Assembly: GCF_013407835.1 (NCBI RefSeq)
Contig: NZ_JACCBI010000001.1
Location: 930,001-994,000, forward strand
DNA: 64,000 bases
From: Agromyces atrinae
GTDB taxonomy: Bacteria; Actinomycetota; Actinomycetes; Actinomycetales; Microbacteriaceae
Direction: 5' to 3'
The notes under the pieces: model-generated
Told to the model about the DNA's origin: nothing
Databases searched by the model: none
Seen by the model: the letters and a program-made list of their open reading frames with translations, nothing else
Shown here: piece after piece, positions 50,970 through 62,817 of the stretch
Layout of the letters: each line of letters begins with the position of its first letter
Numbering within the stretch: the stretch's first letter is position 1
Position numbers and translations under genes: made by a program

Positions 50970-52265
50970 TCAGACGACGAAGACGCCGGCGAGGGTCTTC
51001 TTGCCGCGACGGAGCACGGCCATGCCGCTCGCCAGCGATCGACCTTCGATCGTGGCATCGGCGTCGTCGACCTTGACGTTGTTAACGTAGACACCGCCCT
51101 GCGAGATCGCCCGCCTCGCCTCACTGAGACTCTGCGTGAGACCGGTGTCGGCGAGGAGGTGCGCGATCGATGCATCGATCGATGTCGTCGTGTTCGGCAG
51201 CTCGCGGAGAGCAGCTTCGAGGGTCGCAGCGTCGAGCACGTCGAGATCGCCGTTGCCGAACAGCGCCTGAGAAGCGTGGATGACGGCATCCGTCGCCTCG
51301 TCGCCATGCACGATGCGGGTGACCTCGCGAGCGAGGGTGCGCTGCGCCTCACGCCGGAAGGGCTCGGCTTCGACGAGCGACTGGAGTTGCTCGATCTCCG
51401 CGCGGCTCAGGAAGGTGAAGATCTTCAGGCGCTCGACGACATCGGCGTCGTCGGTGTTGAGCCAGAACTGGTAGAAGCGGTACGGGCTGCACATCTCGGC
51501 GTCGAGCCAGATCGCATTGCCCTCGCTCTTGCCGAACTTGGTGCCGTCACTGTTCGTGATGAGGGGCGTGCCGATGGCGTGCACGCCCTCGCCCTCGACC
51601 CGTCGGATGAGGTCCGTTCCGCTCGTGAGGTTTCCCCACTGATCGCTGCCTCCGGTCTGCAGCACGCATCCGTACTGACGGAAGAGCTCGAGGAAGTCGA
51701 GGCCCTGAAGGATCTGGTAGCTGAACTCCGTGTAGCTGATGCCCGCGTCCGAATTGAGCCGGGCTGCGACGGCGTCCTTCTTGAGCATGGTGCCGACGCG
51801 ATAGTGCTTGCCGATCTCTCGGAGGAAGTCGATGGCCGACAGCGGCGCCGTCCAGTCGAGGTTGTTGACGAGCGTGACGCCGTTCTCGCCGTCATCCGAG
51901 AGGAATCGGGAGACCTGCCCCTGGAGGTATCCGACCCACTCGGCGACGGTCTCCTTGGTGTTCAGCGTGCGCTCGGCCGACGGCCGCGGGTCACCCACAA
52001 GTCCTGTCGAGCCCCCGACGAGACCCAGCGGGCGGTGCCCCGCGAGCTGGAGGCGGCGCATGAGCAGCAGTTGCACGAGGTTGCCCAGGTGGAGACTCGG
52101 CGCCGTGGGATCGAACCCGCAGTAGTACGTGATCGATCCGCCCGCGAGCAGCTCCTTCAGCTCGGTCTCGTTCGTCGAGACGTGAACGAGGCCACGCCAA
52201 ACGATCTCCTCCCACACGTCGGGGAAGGAAGGATCGTTCTTCTGGGCGTCGAGGATCGCAGACAC
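50970..52265 (-). CDS. tyrS: Tyrosine-tRNA ligase
   Basis: The product is a 431-residue class I synthetase of the TyrRS type. HLGN (after CGFDPTAPSL) is the HIGH motif, and KFGKS replaces KMSKS as in other bacterial TyrRS. YQILQGLDFLELFRQYGCVLQTGGSDQWGN lines the tyrosine site. A C-terminal S4 domain (LTQSLSEARRAISQGGVYVNNVKV) binds tRNA. GTG 52265 is preferred over an in-frame codon at 52289. In most actinobacteria tyrS heads the block that continues to der, here interrupted by the rRNA operon. Confidence 0.96.
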   Translation of the reverse strand: MSAILDAQKNDPSFPDVWEEIVWRGLVHVSTNETELKELLAGGSITYYCGFDPTAPSLHLGNLVQLLLMRRLQLAGHRPLGLVGGSTGLVGDPRPSAERTLNTKETVAEWVGYLQGQVSRFLSDDGENGVTLVNNLDWTAPLSAIDFLREIGKHYRVGTMLKKDAVAARLNSDAGISYTEFSYQILQGLDFLELFRQYGCVLQTGGSDQWGNLTSGTDLIRRVEGEGVHAIGTPLITNSDGTKFGKSEGNAIWLDAEMCSPYRFYQFWLNTDDADVVERLKIFTFLSRAEIEQLQSLVEAEPFRREAQRTLAREVTRIVHGDEATDAVIHASQALFGNGDLDVLDAATLEAALRELPNTTTSIDASIAHLLADTGLTQSLSEARRAISQGGVYVNNVKVDDADATIEGRSLASGMAVLRRGKKTLAGVFVV

Positions 52266-52319
52266 GCCTGTCAGTGTATCGCCGCACACGACGCGCCTCC
52301 GCCACGATGAGGTATAGAG

Positions 52320-52370
52320 GCTTATGTTTGCGGATATAACCCTGTATGCTTATGTGAACCGATATAAGCC
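52320..52370 (+). promoter_or_regulatory. Two repeats of a GCTTAT...ATATAA palindrome before the SatD gene
   Basis: GCTTATGT followed by a GATATAA half occurs at 52320-52341 and again at 52348-52370, 28 bases apart. Each copy is itself a near-palindrome (GCTTAT against ATAAGC). They lie 24-75 bases upstream of the SatD-type gene and are probably its autoregulatory operators overlapping the promoter. Confidence 0.65.
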
Positions 52371-52393
52371 TCCACGTTGAGGAGGGACGCATC

Positions 52394-53023
52394 ATGTTCG
52401 TCATCACCGCCGACCAGATCGACAGCCGCACGACCCCCGACAGGGTCGGGCCGGCACGCACCGATCTGAACGATCGGTACCGCGACCGGCTCGCACTCGC
52501 CGCCGACCGCAATGCCGGCGACGAGCTGCAGATACTGACCGCCGATGCCGGCACCGCGCTCGAGATCGTGCTCGAACTCACCCGCACGGACGCGTGGAGC
52601 GTCGGGCTCGGCGTGGGCGCCGTGCGACGCCCGCTTCCCGACGACGTCAGAGAGGCGACCGGCGACGCGTTCTTCGCCGCGCGGCTCGGTGTCGACCGCG
52701 CCAAGCGCAAACTGACACGGTTCGCCATCGGAGTCCTCGCGGGTTCGCGATCGGCGGTCGCGACGAGCGACGCCGAGGCGCTCGTTGATCTCCTCCTCGC
52801 ACTACGGCAACGACGGAGTGCCGCCGGGTGGGAGCTCTACGACCTGCTGCGTTCGGGGCTCCCCCAGTCGGATGCCGCGACCGAACTCGCCATCAGCCAG
52901 CCCGCCGTCAGTTCACGGGCGCGAGCAGCGAACCTCAGGATCGAAGCGGATGCCGAACCCGCACTCTGTAGGCTGCTGGAGAGCCTCGACCGCGAGGCGT
53001 CGACGAGCGAGGAGGACCGATGA
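52394..53023 (+). CDS. SatD-family DNA-binding regulator
   Basis: The product has 209 residues. The N-terminal half (MFVITADQIDSRTTPDRVG, then ELQILTADAGTALEIVLELTR) is the SatD-like domain. Residues about 140-185 form a helix-turn-helix (LRSGLPQSDAATELAISQPAVSSRARAANL) that would contact the palindromes upstream. AGGAGGG lies just before the ATG. The end overlaps a membrane protein gene by four bases. In actinobacteria this pair is common; the signal and regulon are unknown. Confidence 0.8.
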   Translation: MFVITADQIDSRTTPDRVGPARTDLNDRYRDRLALAADRNAGDELQILTADAGTALEIVLELTRTDAWSVGLGVGAVRRPLPDDVREATGDAFFAARLGVDRAKRKLTRFAIGVLAGSRSAVATSDAEALVDLLLALRQRRSAAGWELYDLLRSGLPQSDAATELAISQPAVSSRARAANLRIEADAEPALCRLLESLDREASTSEEDR

Positions 53024-53610
53024 TCGCACCCGTCGAGCTGGCCCCCGTGCTCAGCTGGATCGTGCTCGTCATCGCGGTGTCCGCGAGCGCGACCATCGCC
53101 GTCTTCTCGTTCTACCGGCCCAACCGAGCACTGACGTGGATCTCTGCCGTCCTGCTCGGAGCCTCTCTTCTCGTGGCCGCACTGGTACCCGAGGCCCCGC
53201 CCGCGAGCATCACCGTCTACCTCTCGCTCGCCTCGCTGGCGATCGCCATCTTCGGCGGCGGGCCTGCGGCCGTCCTGGCTCTCGACCTCGCCATGCGCGG
53301 GAGCGTCCAAGCCGGTGCGCACGGCGGCATCCTCGTCATGCCCGCCTCGACGGCGCCCGGCGTCCTCCCCGAACGTCGAGAGGTCCTCCGAGGCGGCACG
53401 ACGATCGGCATCCTCGAGCGCATCGCCACAGCGGGTGCCATCCTGCTCGGCTTCCCCGAGGCCCTCGCCATCGTCGTGGCCGTCAAGGGCGTCGGCCGCT
53501 TCACCGAACTCGAAGCGGCCGAGTCCCGCGAACGCTTCATCATCGGTACGCTCGCGAGCCTCATCTGGGCGTGCGCCGCAGCGATCCTCGTGAGGCTCGC
53601 GAGTTCCTGA
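53020..53610 (+). CDS. Multi-pass membrane protein paired with the SatD regulator
   Basis: The product has 196 residues with about five hydrophobic segments: roughly 9-32, 40-58, 65-88, 130-155 and 175-193. The loop RGSVQAGAHGGILVMPASTAPGVLPERREVLRGGTTIGILERI is polar and conserved-looking. It is coupled to the regulator by an ATGA overlap and is presumably co-regulated. Its substrate or role is not known. Confidence 0.75.
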   Translation: MIAPVELAPVLSWIVLVIAVSASATIAVFSFYRPNRALTWISAVLLGASLLVAALVPEAPPASITVYLSLASLAIAIFGGGPAAVLALDLAMRGSVQAGAHGGILVMPASTAPGVLPERREVLRGGTTIGILERIATAGAILLGFPEALAIVVAVKGVGRFTELEAAESRERFIIGTLASLIWACAAAILVRLASS

Positions 53611-53650
53611 ACGACCACGCCCCGACACCACCGGAATGCGAAGGAGCACG

Positions 53651-54691
53651 ATGGACATCGGCATGATGCTCGACTACTCAGGCGGCTTCCGCGAGGCCGT
53701 CGCCGAAGTGCGCGAGCTCGAGAACGCGGGGCTCGACGTCATCGTCGTTCCCGAGGCCTACTCGTTCGACGCGGTGAGCCAGCTCGGCTATCTCGCCGCT
53801 GCGACGGAACGCATCCGCCTCGCGAGCGGGATCCTCCAGATCTACACGCGGACCCCGACGCTCACCGCGATGACCGCCGCGGGACTCGACTACGTCTCGG
53901 ACGGCCGATTCATCCTCGGCATCGGCGCATCCGGCCCGCAGGTCATCGAAGGCTTCCACGGAGTGCGGTACGACGCTCCGCTCGGGCGCATCCGCGAGAT
54001 CGTCGAGATCTGCCGGTCGGTCTGGCTCCGCGAGCGTCTCGAGCACGACGGGCGCCACTATCGCATCCCGCTTCCCGCCGACGAGGGCACGGGGCTCGGC
54101 AAGCCGCTCAAGCTCATCAACCAGCCTGTACGTGATCGAATCCCCATCGTCATTGCCGCTCTCGGTCCGCAGAGCGTCGCACAGACCGCCGAGATCGCCG
54201 AGGGATGGCAGCCGCACCTGTTCCACCCCGAACGAGCCGCGCGCGTGTGGGGCGATTCGCTCGCGAAGGGCCGAGCGAAGCGATCCCCCGAACTCGGCCC
54301 GCTCGAGATCGTCGCGAGCCCCGCCCTCGCGATCGGCGAGGACGCCGATGCGTTCCTGCCCCTCATCAAGCCGCACCTCGCGCTCTACATCGGCGGTATG
54401 GGCGCGCGGGGCAAGAACTTCTACAACGATCTCGTGGCCGGCTACGGCTATGAGGCCGAAGCCGCCCTCATCCAGGACCTCTATCTCGACGGGCGGAAGG
54501 ACGAGGCCGCGGCCGCCGTTCCCGACGAGCTCGCGCGCGAGCTCTCGCTCATCGGACCGGCCGGGTACGTCGCCGAGCGCATCGCGGCGTTCAGGGAGGC
54601 CGGGGTGACGACGCTCACGGTCGCTCCCCTCGCTCGCACGAGTGCCGACCGCATCCAGCAGATCAGCGAGCTGCGCGTACTCGCCGGTTGA
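53651..54691 (+). CDS. LLM-class (luciferase-like) F420-dependent oxidoreductase
   Basis: The product is a 346-residue TIM-barrel flavin or F420 enzyme. MDIGMMLDYSGGF, the ENAGLDVIVVPEAYSFDAVSQLGYLAAATERI block, SGRF-like VSDGRFILGIGASGPQVIEGFHG and AALGPQSVAQTAEIAEGWQP are LLM-class landmarks, and the short GP-(Q/N) motif favours F420 as cofactor. The substrate is unknown. AAGGAGC precedes ATG 53651; an in-frame ATG five codons earlier is less likely because the ribosome-binding site would lie inside the gene. It stands alone, converging with the glycosylase gene. Confidence 0.88.
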   Translation: MDIGMMLDYSGGFREAVAEVRELENAGLDVIVVPEAYSFDAVSQLGYLAAATERIRLASGILQIYTRTPTLTAMTAAGLDYVSDGRFILGIGASGPQVIEGFHGVRYDAPLGRIREIVEICRSVWLRERLEHDGRHYRIPLPADEGTGLGKPLKLINQPVRDRIPIVIAALGPQSVAQTAEIAEGWQPHLFHPERAARVWGDSLAKGRAKRSPELGPLEIVASPALAIGEDADAFLPLIKPHLALYIGGMGARGKNFYNDLVAGYGYEAEAALIQDLYLDGRKDEAAAAVPDELARELSLIGPAGYVAERIAAFREAGVTTLTVAPLARTSADRIQQISELRVLAG

Positions 54692-54693
54692 AA

Positions 54694-57651
<2,958 letters not shown>

Positions 57652-57655
<4 letters not shown>

Positions 57656-58860
57656 GCGTTCTCCAGAGTGGTCGTGTCTGATGCGTCGAGTCGAGCGAGA
57701 GCGGCGCGGAACTTCTCGCCGAACTCGGTCACCTCGGCGTCTCCGATGATGAGGGGCGGGGCGAGACGGATGCTCGCGTCGTTCGCCGCGTTGATGATGA
57801 GGCCCTCGGCGAGAGCAGCCGTCGCCAGCTCGCCCGCACGCGGTTCGGTGAGCCCGATGCCGATGAGCAGGCCGTGCCCGCGGACCTCGGCGATGAGGGG
57901 CGAGTCGATGCTCGAGATGAGCGCGCGCACCTCGTCACCGCGGATACGCGCGTTCTCGACGAGCCCCGCGCCCTCGATCTCGCCGAGGACGGCGTTCGCC
58001 ACGGCCGTCGCGAGCGGGTTGCCGCCGAACGTCGAGCCGTGCTGGCCCTTCGAGTAGAGGTCGGATGCCGCGCCGACGGTGACAAGCGCGCCGATCGGGA
58101 AGCCGCCGCCGATGCCCTTCGCGAGGGTCACGGCATCGGGCAGGATTCCGGCGCGCTGGAACTCGAACCACTCCCCCGTGCGGCCGGCACCGGTCTGGAT
58201 CTCATCGATGATGAGCAAGGCGCCGTGTGCTCGCGTGAGCTCACGTGCACGGGCGAGGAAACCCTCGGGAAGATCGACGACGCCCGCCTCGCCCTGGATG
58301 GGCTCGAGGAAGAGCGCGGCGACCGAATCGTCGATCGCGTGCTCAAGCGCCTCGATCGTGGCGGGGATGTGCTCGACGCCTCCCGGCACGGGCTCGAAGG
58401 GAGCACGCATGTGCGGCTTGCCCGTGAGAGCCAGGCTGCCCATCGTGCGCCCGTGGAACGCGTCGACGAGGGCGAGGATGCGGGTGCGCGAACCGTTGGT
58501 GTTGTTGAGACGGGCGAGCTTGAACGCCGCCTCGTTGGCCTCGGCGCCCGAGTTGCCGAACCACACCCGGCCGCCGTCGCCCGCACCCGTCAGCCGCACG
58601 AGGCGGTCGGCGAGTTCGAGCTGGGGCGGTGTCGAGAAGTAGTTCGAGACGTGCGCGAGCTTTCCGGCCTGCGTCGTCACGGCCTCGACGAACACCGGGT
58701 GGGCGTGACCCAGGGCGTTGACGGCGATACCGCCGAGGAAGTCGAGGTACTCGTTGCCGTCGGAGTCTCGCACGCGGCATCCCTCACCGGAGACGAGTTG
58801 GGCGAGCGGATGACCGATGGAGCGCATGATCACGCGGTCGAAGTCGGCGTGCCAGTTCAT
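57652..58860 (-). CDS. argD: Acetylornithine aminotransferase
   Basis: The product is a 402-residue PLP-dependent class III aminotransferase. [17 protein letters not shown] opens the fold, [15 protein letters not shown] binds phosphate, [20 protein letters not shown] contains the PLP Asp, and [16 protein letters not shown] carries the Schiff-base Lys. It converts N-acetylglutamate semialdehyde to N-acetylornithine. ATG 58860 overlaps the argB stop. Confidence 0.96.
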
Positions 58861-59744
58861 GCGTTTCCTCCTGCCGGCACGACCTCGGTGCCGATGCCGC
58901 TCTGCGTGAAGATCTCGAGCAGGATCGAGTGCGGAACACGGCCGTCGATGATCGCCGCCTTCGACACGCCGCCCTCGACGGCCTCGAGGCACGCCGTCAT
59001 CTTGGGGATCATGCCCGACTCGAGCTGCGGGAGCAGTTCGATGAGCTCGGGAACTTCGATGACCGATACGAGCGATTCGCGGTTCGGCCAGTCGCTGTAG
59101 AGTCCGGCGACGTCAGTGAGGATGACGAGCTTCGCCGCACCGAGCGCGATCGCGAGCGAAGCCGCGGCCGAATCGGCGTTGACGTTGAGCGACTGACCCG
59201 CGACGTCGGAGTCGGGTGCGATCGATGAGATGACCGGGATGCGCCCCGCATCGAGCAGAGCGTGCACACCGGCGGGGTCGACCGAGACGACGTCGCCGAC
59301 GAGCCCGAGGTCGACCTCGACGCCGTCGACGATCGCGCCGCGCTTCCGGCCGCGGAAGAGGCCCGCGTCCTCGCCCGACAGACCGGCCGCGAGGGGGCCG
59401 TGCTCATTGATGAGCGAGACGAGCTCGCGGTTGACTTGCCCCGTGAGCACCATACGCACGACGTCCATCGCCTCGGGCGTCGTCACACGGTAGCCGCCGC
59501 GGAACTCGCTCTCGATGCCGAGGCGCTCGAGCATCGACGAGATCTGCGGGCCGCCGCCGTGCACGATGACCGGGCGGATGCCGGCGTAGTGCAGGTAGAC
59601 CATGTCTTCGGCGAAACTGCGCTGCAGCTCCTCGCTGACCATGGCGTTGCCGCCGAACTTCACGACGACGGTCTCGCCGTGGAAGCGCTTGAGCCACGGA
59701 AGGGCTTCGATGAGTGTTCCGGCCTTCGCCGCTGCGTCATTCAT
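58857..59744 (-). CDS. argB: Acetylglutamate kinase
   Basis: The product is a 295-residue amino-acid kinase. [11 protein letters not shown] is the N-terminal nucleotide loop, [18 protein letters not shown] the acetylglutamate site, and [28 protein letters not shown] the conserved ATP region. It is the usual target of arginine feedback. ATG 59744 follows GGGGAG; an earlier in-frame start is possible. Confidence 0.96.
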   Translation of the reverse strand: MNDAAAKAGTLIEALPWLKRFHGETVVVKFGGNAMVSEELQRSFAEDMVYLHYAGIRPVIVHGGGPQISSMLERLGIESEFRGGYRVTTPEAMDVVRMVLTGQVNRELVSLINEHGPLAAGLSGEDAGLFRGRKRGAIVDGVEVDLGLVGDVVSVDPAGVHALLDAGRIPVISSIAPDSDVAGQSLNVNADSAAASLAIALGAAKLVILTDVAGLYSDWPNRESLVSVIEVPELIELLPQLESGMIPKMTACLEAVEGGVSKAAIIDGRVPHSILLEIFTQSGIGTEVVPAGGNA

Positions 59745-59758
59745 GTCGCGCTCCCCTC

Positions 59759-60910
59759 TCAACTCGAGTACGCACTGTTCTCATGCACGTAGTCGTGCGT
59801 GAGGTCGTTCGTGAGGATCGTCGCCGTCGCGTCGCCCGAATGGAGCTCGATGAGCACGTGGGTGGCACGCGGCGTGAGGTCGACGGCGTCGCGCGGGGCA
59901 TCGGGTTCGCCCGCGTGGCAGACGCGCACCCCGTTCATGCTGACGTCGACCGCGTAGGGATCGAACTCGGCCTCGGTCGTTCCGATCGCGGCGAGCACCC
60001 GGCCCCAGTTCGGATCGTTGCCGAAGATCGCGGCCTTGAAGAGGTTGTTGCGCGCCACGGAACGGCCGACCTCGACGGCGTCGTCCTCGGACGCTGCTCC
60101 GACGACCTCGATCGCGATGTTGTGGCTCGCGCCCTCGGCATCCGCTTGGAGCTGCTCGGCGAGCGAACGGCAGACGGCCGTGACGGCATCGGTGAACGCT
60201 GCGGCGTCGGGGACGACGCCCGACGCACCCGACGCGAGCAGTGTCACCTGATCGTTCGTCGACATGCAGCCGTCGGAGTCGAGCCGGTCGAACGTCACAC
60301 GCGTCGCAGCGCGGAGTGCCGTGTCGAGACCGGCGGCATCGACGTCGGCGTCGGTCGTCAGCACGACGAGCATCGTCGCGAGGCCCGGCGCGAGCATTCC
60401 CGCACCCTTCGCCATGCCTCCGATGCTCCAGCCGTCGCCGCTCACGAGGGCGGTCTTCGGCACGGAGTCGGTCGTCATGATCGCCCGAGCGGCATCGTCA
60501 CCGCCGTCGGCGGAGAGAACCGACGTCGCCGTGTGGACGCCGGCCACGAGGACGTCGGCATCGAGCTGGTCGCCGATGAGCCCCGTCGAGCAGACGAGCA
60601 CGTCGCCGGCCGAGACGTCGAGAGCTTCACCGACCGCCTCAGCCGTCTGGTGCGTGACCTGGAAGCCCCGCGGGCCGGTGAAGCAGTTGGCCCCGCCCGA
60701 GTTGAGGACGATCGCCGCGACCTGACCGTCGAGGATGACCTTCTCGCTCCAGAGGATGGGGTTGGCCTTGGCGCGGTTCGACGTGAAGACCGCCGCTGCG
60801 GCCTGACGTGGGCCGCGGTTGACGACGAGCGCGAGGTCGGGGGCACCCGAGGCCTTGATGCCAGCTGCGATGCCGGCCGCGTCGAATCCGAGAGGAGAGG
60901 TGACGCTCAC
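59759..60910 (-). CDS. argJ: Bifunctional glutamate N-acetyltransferase / ornithine acetyltransferase
   Basis: The product has 383 residues. The self-cleavage site is in [18 protein letters not shown] (between Ala and Thr), which creates the alpha and beta subunits with Thr as nucleophile. [15 protein letters not shown] and [13 protein letters not shown] are family motifs. It recycles the acetyl group from acetylornithine to glutamate. GTG 60910 overlaps argC by four bases. Confidence 0.96.
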   Translation of the reverse strand: MSVTSPLGFDAAGIAAGIKASGAPDLALVVNRGPRQAAAAVFTSNRAKANPILWSEKVILDGQVAAIVLNSGGANCFTGPRGFQVTHQTAEAVGEALDVSAGDVLVCSTGLIGDQLDADVLVAGVHTATSVLSADGGDDAARAIMTTDSVPKTALVSGDGWSIGGMAKGAGMLAPGLATMLVVLTTDADVDAAGLDTALRAATRVTFDRLDSDGCMSTNDQVTLLASGASGVVPDAAAFTDAVTAVCRSLAEQLQADAEGASHNIAIEVVGAASEDDAVEVGRSVARNNLFKAAIFGNDPNWGRVLAAIGTTEAEFDPYAVDVSMNGVRVCHAGEPDAPRDAVDLTPRATHVLIELHSGDATATILTNDLTHDYVHENSAYSS

Positions 60911-61950
60911 GGGGCGACTCCATTCACGCTGAGGCCCGTGGCTTCGGGCAGGCCGAGGGCGATGTTCGCGGACTGGATCGCGGCGCCCGCCGTGCCCTTC
61001 ACGAGGTTGTCGACGGCGGCGACCACGACGACGCGACCCGCCGCCTCGTCGACCGCGAGGCCGATGAGTGCGGTGTTCGCGCCGAGCACGTCGGCCGTGC
61101 GCGGGAACTGGCCTTCAGGCAGCACCTGCACGAACGTCTCGCCCGCGTAGGCGTCCGTCCATGCGGCCCGCACGCTCGCGGCATCCGCACCCGGGGCGAG
61201 CTTCGCCGTCGACGTCGCGAGGATTCCGCGCGACATGGGGACGAGGAGCGGGGTGAAGGAGATGGTCGGCGCGTTCGCGCCCGCCCACCGCAGGGCCTGC
61301 TGGATCTCGGGGATGTGCCGGTGCGAGCCTCCGACGGCGTACGCGCTCGCGCTGCCGAGCATCTCGCTCGCGAGGAGGTGGGTCTTGAGGCTCTTGCCCG
61401 CGCCCGACGGTCCGACGGCGAGGACGGTGACCAGGTCGCGCTCGTCGATCACGCCGGCACGGATGCCGGGAGCGAGCGAGAGGGCGACGGTCGAGGCGTT
61501 GCAGCCGGGAGCCGCGATGCGCGTCGCCCCGGCGAGCCGATCCCGCTGGGTGCCCTTCGTGCGCGGAAGCTCGGGAACGCCGTACTGCCACGCGCCGAAG
61601 AAGTCTCCCCCGTAGAACGCGGCCCAGTCGGCCTCGCTCTCGAGGCGGTGGTCTGCACCGCAGTCGATCACGAGCGAATGCTCGTCGAGTTCGGCGGAGA
61701 TCGCACCCGAGGCTCCGTGCGGGAGCGCGAGGAACACGATGTCGTGCCCGCGCAGATTCTCGGCGTTCGTCTCGGCGAGCGTCAGATGGGTGTACGAGCG
61801 GAGATGGGGCTGAACGGCTGTGAGCGGCTGCCCCGCATTCGAGTGCGCGGTGACGGTACGCACATCGAACTCGGGATGGTCGGCGATGAGGCGTAGGAGT
61901 TCGCCTCCCGCATAGCCGGATGCGCCGGAGACGGCGACCGAATACGTCAT
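60907..61950 (-). CDS. argC: N-acetyl-gamma-glutamyl-phosphate reductase
   Basis: The product is a 347-residue NADPH-dependent reductase. [19 protein letters not shown] is the dinucleotide site, [10 protein letters not shown] and [18 protein letters not shown] (catalytic Cys) follow, and [13 protein letters not shown] carries the active-site His. It is the first gene of the argCJBDFH operon. AAGGTAG precedes ATG 61950 as ribosome-binding site. A 158-base leader with its own peptide and hairpins lies upstream. Confidence 0.96.
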   Translation of the reverse strand: MTYSVAVSGASGYAGGELLRLIADHPEFDVRTVTAHSNAGQPLTAVQPHLRSYTHLTLAETNAENLRGHDIVFLALPHGASGAISAELDEHSLVIDCGADHRLESEADWAAFYGGDFFGAWQYGVPELPRTKGTQRDRLAGATRIAAPGCNASTVALSLAPGIRAGVIDERDLVTVLAVGPSGAGKSLKTHLLASEMLGSASAYAVGGSHRHIPEIQQALRWAGANAPTISFTPLLVPMSRGILATSTAKLAPGADAASVRAAWTDAYAGETFVQVLPEGQFPRTADVLGANTALIGLAVDEAAGRVVVVAAVDNLVKGTAGAAIQSANIALGLPEATGLSVNGVAP

Positions 61951-61969
61951 GGATCTACCTTATGGGTGT

Positions 61970-62038
61970 CGAGGAACGGGACCGGGACCGGCGACCTCCT
62001 CGACGCGCGGCCGGAGCCGCGGCGAAGGGTCGCCTAGA
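61970..62038 (-). promoter_or_regulatory. Candidate arg attenuator: two mutually exclusive hairpins
   Basis: On the minus strand the order is GGCGACC, a CGCGGC-tccg-GCCGCG hairpin, TCGAGGA, GGTCGCC, then TCCTCGA. GGCGACC pairs with GGTCGCC, and TCGAGGA pairs with TCCTCGA, but each pair encloses one arm of the other, so only one can form at a time. The first arm starts at the leader-peptide stop codon, where a stalled ribosome would mask it. There is no T-run, so the switch may act on translation or on Rho. Confidence 0.55.
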
Positions 62039-62108
62039 GTCGCTCGCCCCGACGTCGACGCGCACCGGAGACCTGCGCGAGGCGCTGGTCGGTCACGATG
62101 CTCTGCAT
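62034..62108 (-). CDS. Arginine-rich leader peptide of the arg operon (24 residues)
   Basis: ATG 62108 opens a 24-codon ORF, MQSIVTDQRLAQVSGARRRR followed by GERL and a stop. Six of its codons are Arg, four of them consecutive (CGT CGA CGT CGG) just before the hairpin region. The position, length and clustered regulatory codons are those of ribosome-mediated attenuation leaders. The ATG coincides with the predicted transcription start, so it would be translated from a leaderless mRNA. Confidence 0.65.
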   Translation of the reverse strand: MQSIVTDQRLAQVSGARRRRGERL

Positions 62109-62114
62109 GGTGCG

Positions 62115-62144
62115 ACCTTAGCGCTCGGGCGCCCCGCCGTGCAA
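62115..62144 (-). promoter_or_regulatory. Candidate arg operon promoter
   Basis: TTGCAC (62144-62139) and TAAGGT (62120-62115) on the minus strand are separated by 18 bases. Six bases after the -10 box lies the A of the leader-peptide ATG. TAAGGT is a common actinobacterial -10 sequence. Confidence 0.65.
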
Positions 62145-62154
62145 AACGTCGCCG

Positions 62155-62817
62155 TCATGGGGCGTCGCGCTCGAACCGGGCGAGCAGTGCGCCCTGAGTG
62201 CGCGACACGATGCCGAGCTTCGCGAGCACGCGCGACACGTGGGTCTTCGCGGTCGCCTCCGAGATCCCGAGACGTGCGGCGAGCGCGGCGTTCGAGTCGC
62301 CGTAGCCGAGCGCGTCGAGCACGTCCCGCTCGCGCGCGGTCAGCTCGCCGAGACGCGCCGAGGCTTCGGGGAACGGGCTGACCCGTGCCGGCGGGGACGG
62401 CGCGCGCAACCGCGCGAAGACGGCCTCGGTCACCTCCGGGGAGAGGATCGACTGCCCTGCCGCGACACGGCGGACGGCGTCGGCGAGTTCGTCGGCCGAG
62501 GCCGTCTTGAGGAGGAAGCCACGAGCGCCGACGCCGATCGCGGCATCGACGTACTCGTCGAAGCCGAAGGTCGTCAGCACGACGATACGACGGTGGGGAT
62601 CGCGCTCGAGGAGGGCCCGCGTCGCGGCGATGCCGTCGAGCACGGGCATCTGGATGTCCATGAGCACGACGTCGGGATCGAGGACGTCGGCCCGGTGGAG
62701 CGCCTCGCGGCCATCGGCCGCGTCACCCACGACGGAGATGCCGTCCTCGCCATCGAGGAGTGCGGTGAGACCCGCACGCACCGCGGCATGGTCGTCGACG
62801 ATGAGCACGCGGATCAC
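62155..62817 (-). CDS. NarL/LuxR-family response regulator
   Basis: The product has 220 residues. A receiver domain (VIRVLIVDDHAAVRAGL, phosphoacceptor Asp in VVLMDIQMPVLDG, Lys in FLLKTAS) is joined to a LuxR-type HTH (LTARERDVLDALGYGDSNAALAARLGISEATAKTHVSRVLAKLGI). The start GTG 62817 is chosen because its GTGA overlaps the kinase stop; an ORF from 62868 is longer but lies within the kinase gene. Its targets are unknown. It is the last gene of this two-gene operon. Confidence 0.93.
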   Translation of the reverse strand: MIRVLIVDDHAAVRAGLTALLDGEDGISVVGDAADGREALHRADVLDPDVVLMDIQMPVLDGIAATRALLERDPHRRIVVLTTFGFDEYVDAAIGVGARGFLLKTASADELADAVRRVAAGQSILSPEVTEAVFARLRAPSPPARVSPFPEASARLGELTARERDVLDALGYGDSNAALAARLGISEATAKTHVSRVLAKLGIVSRTQGALLARFERDAP

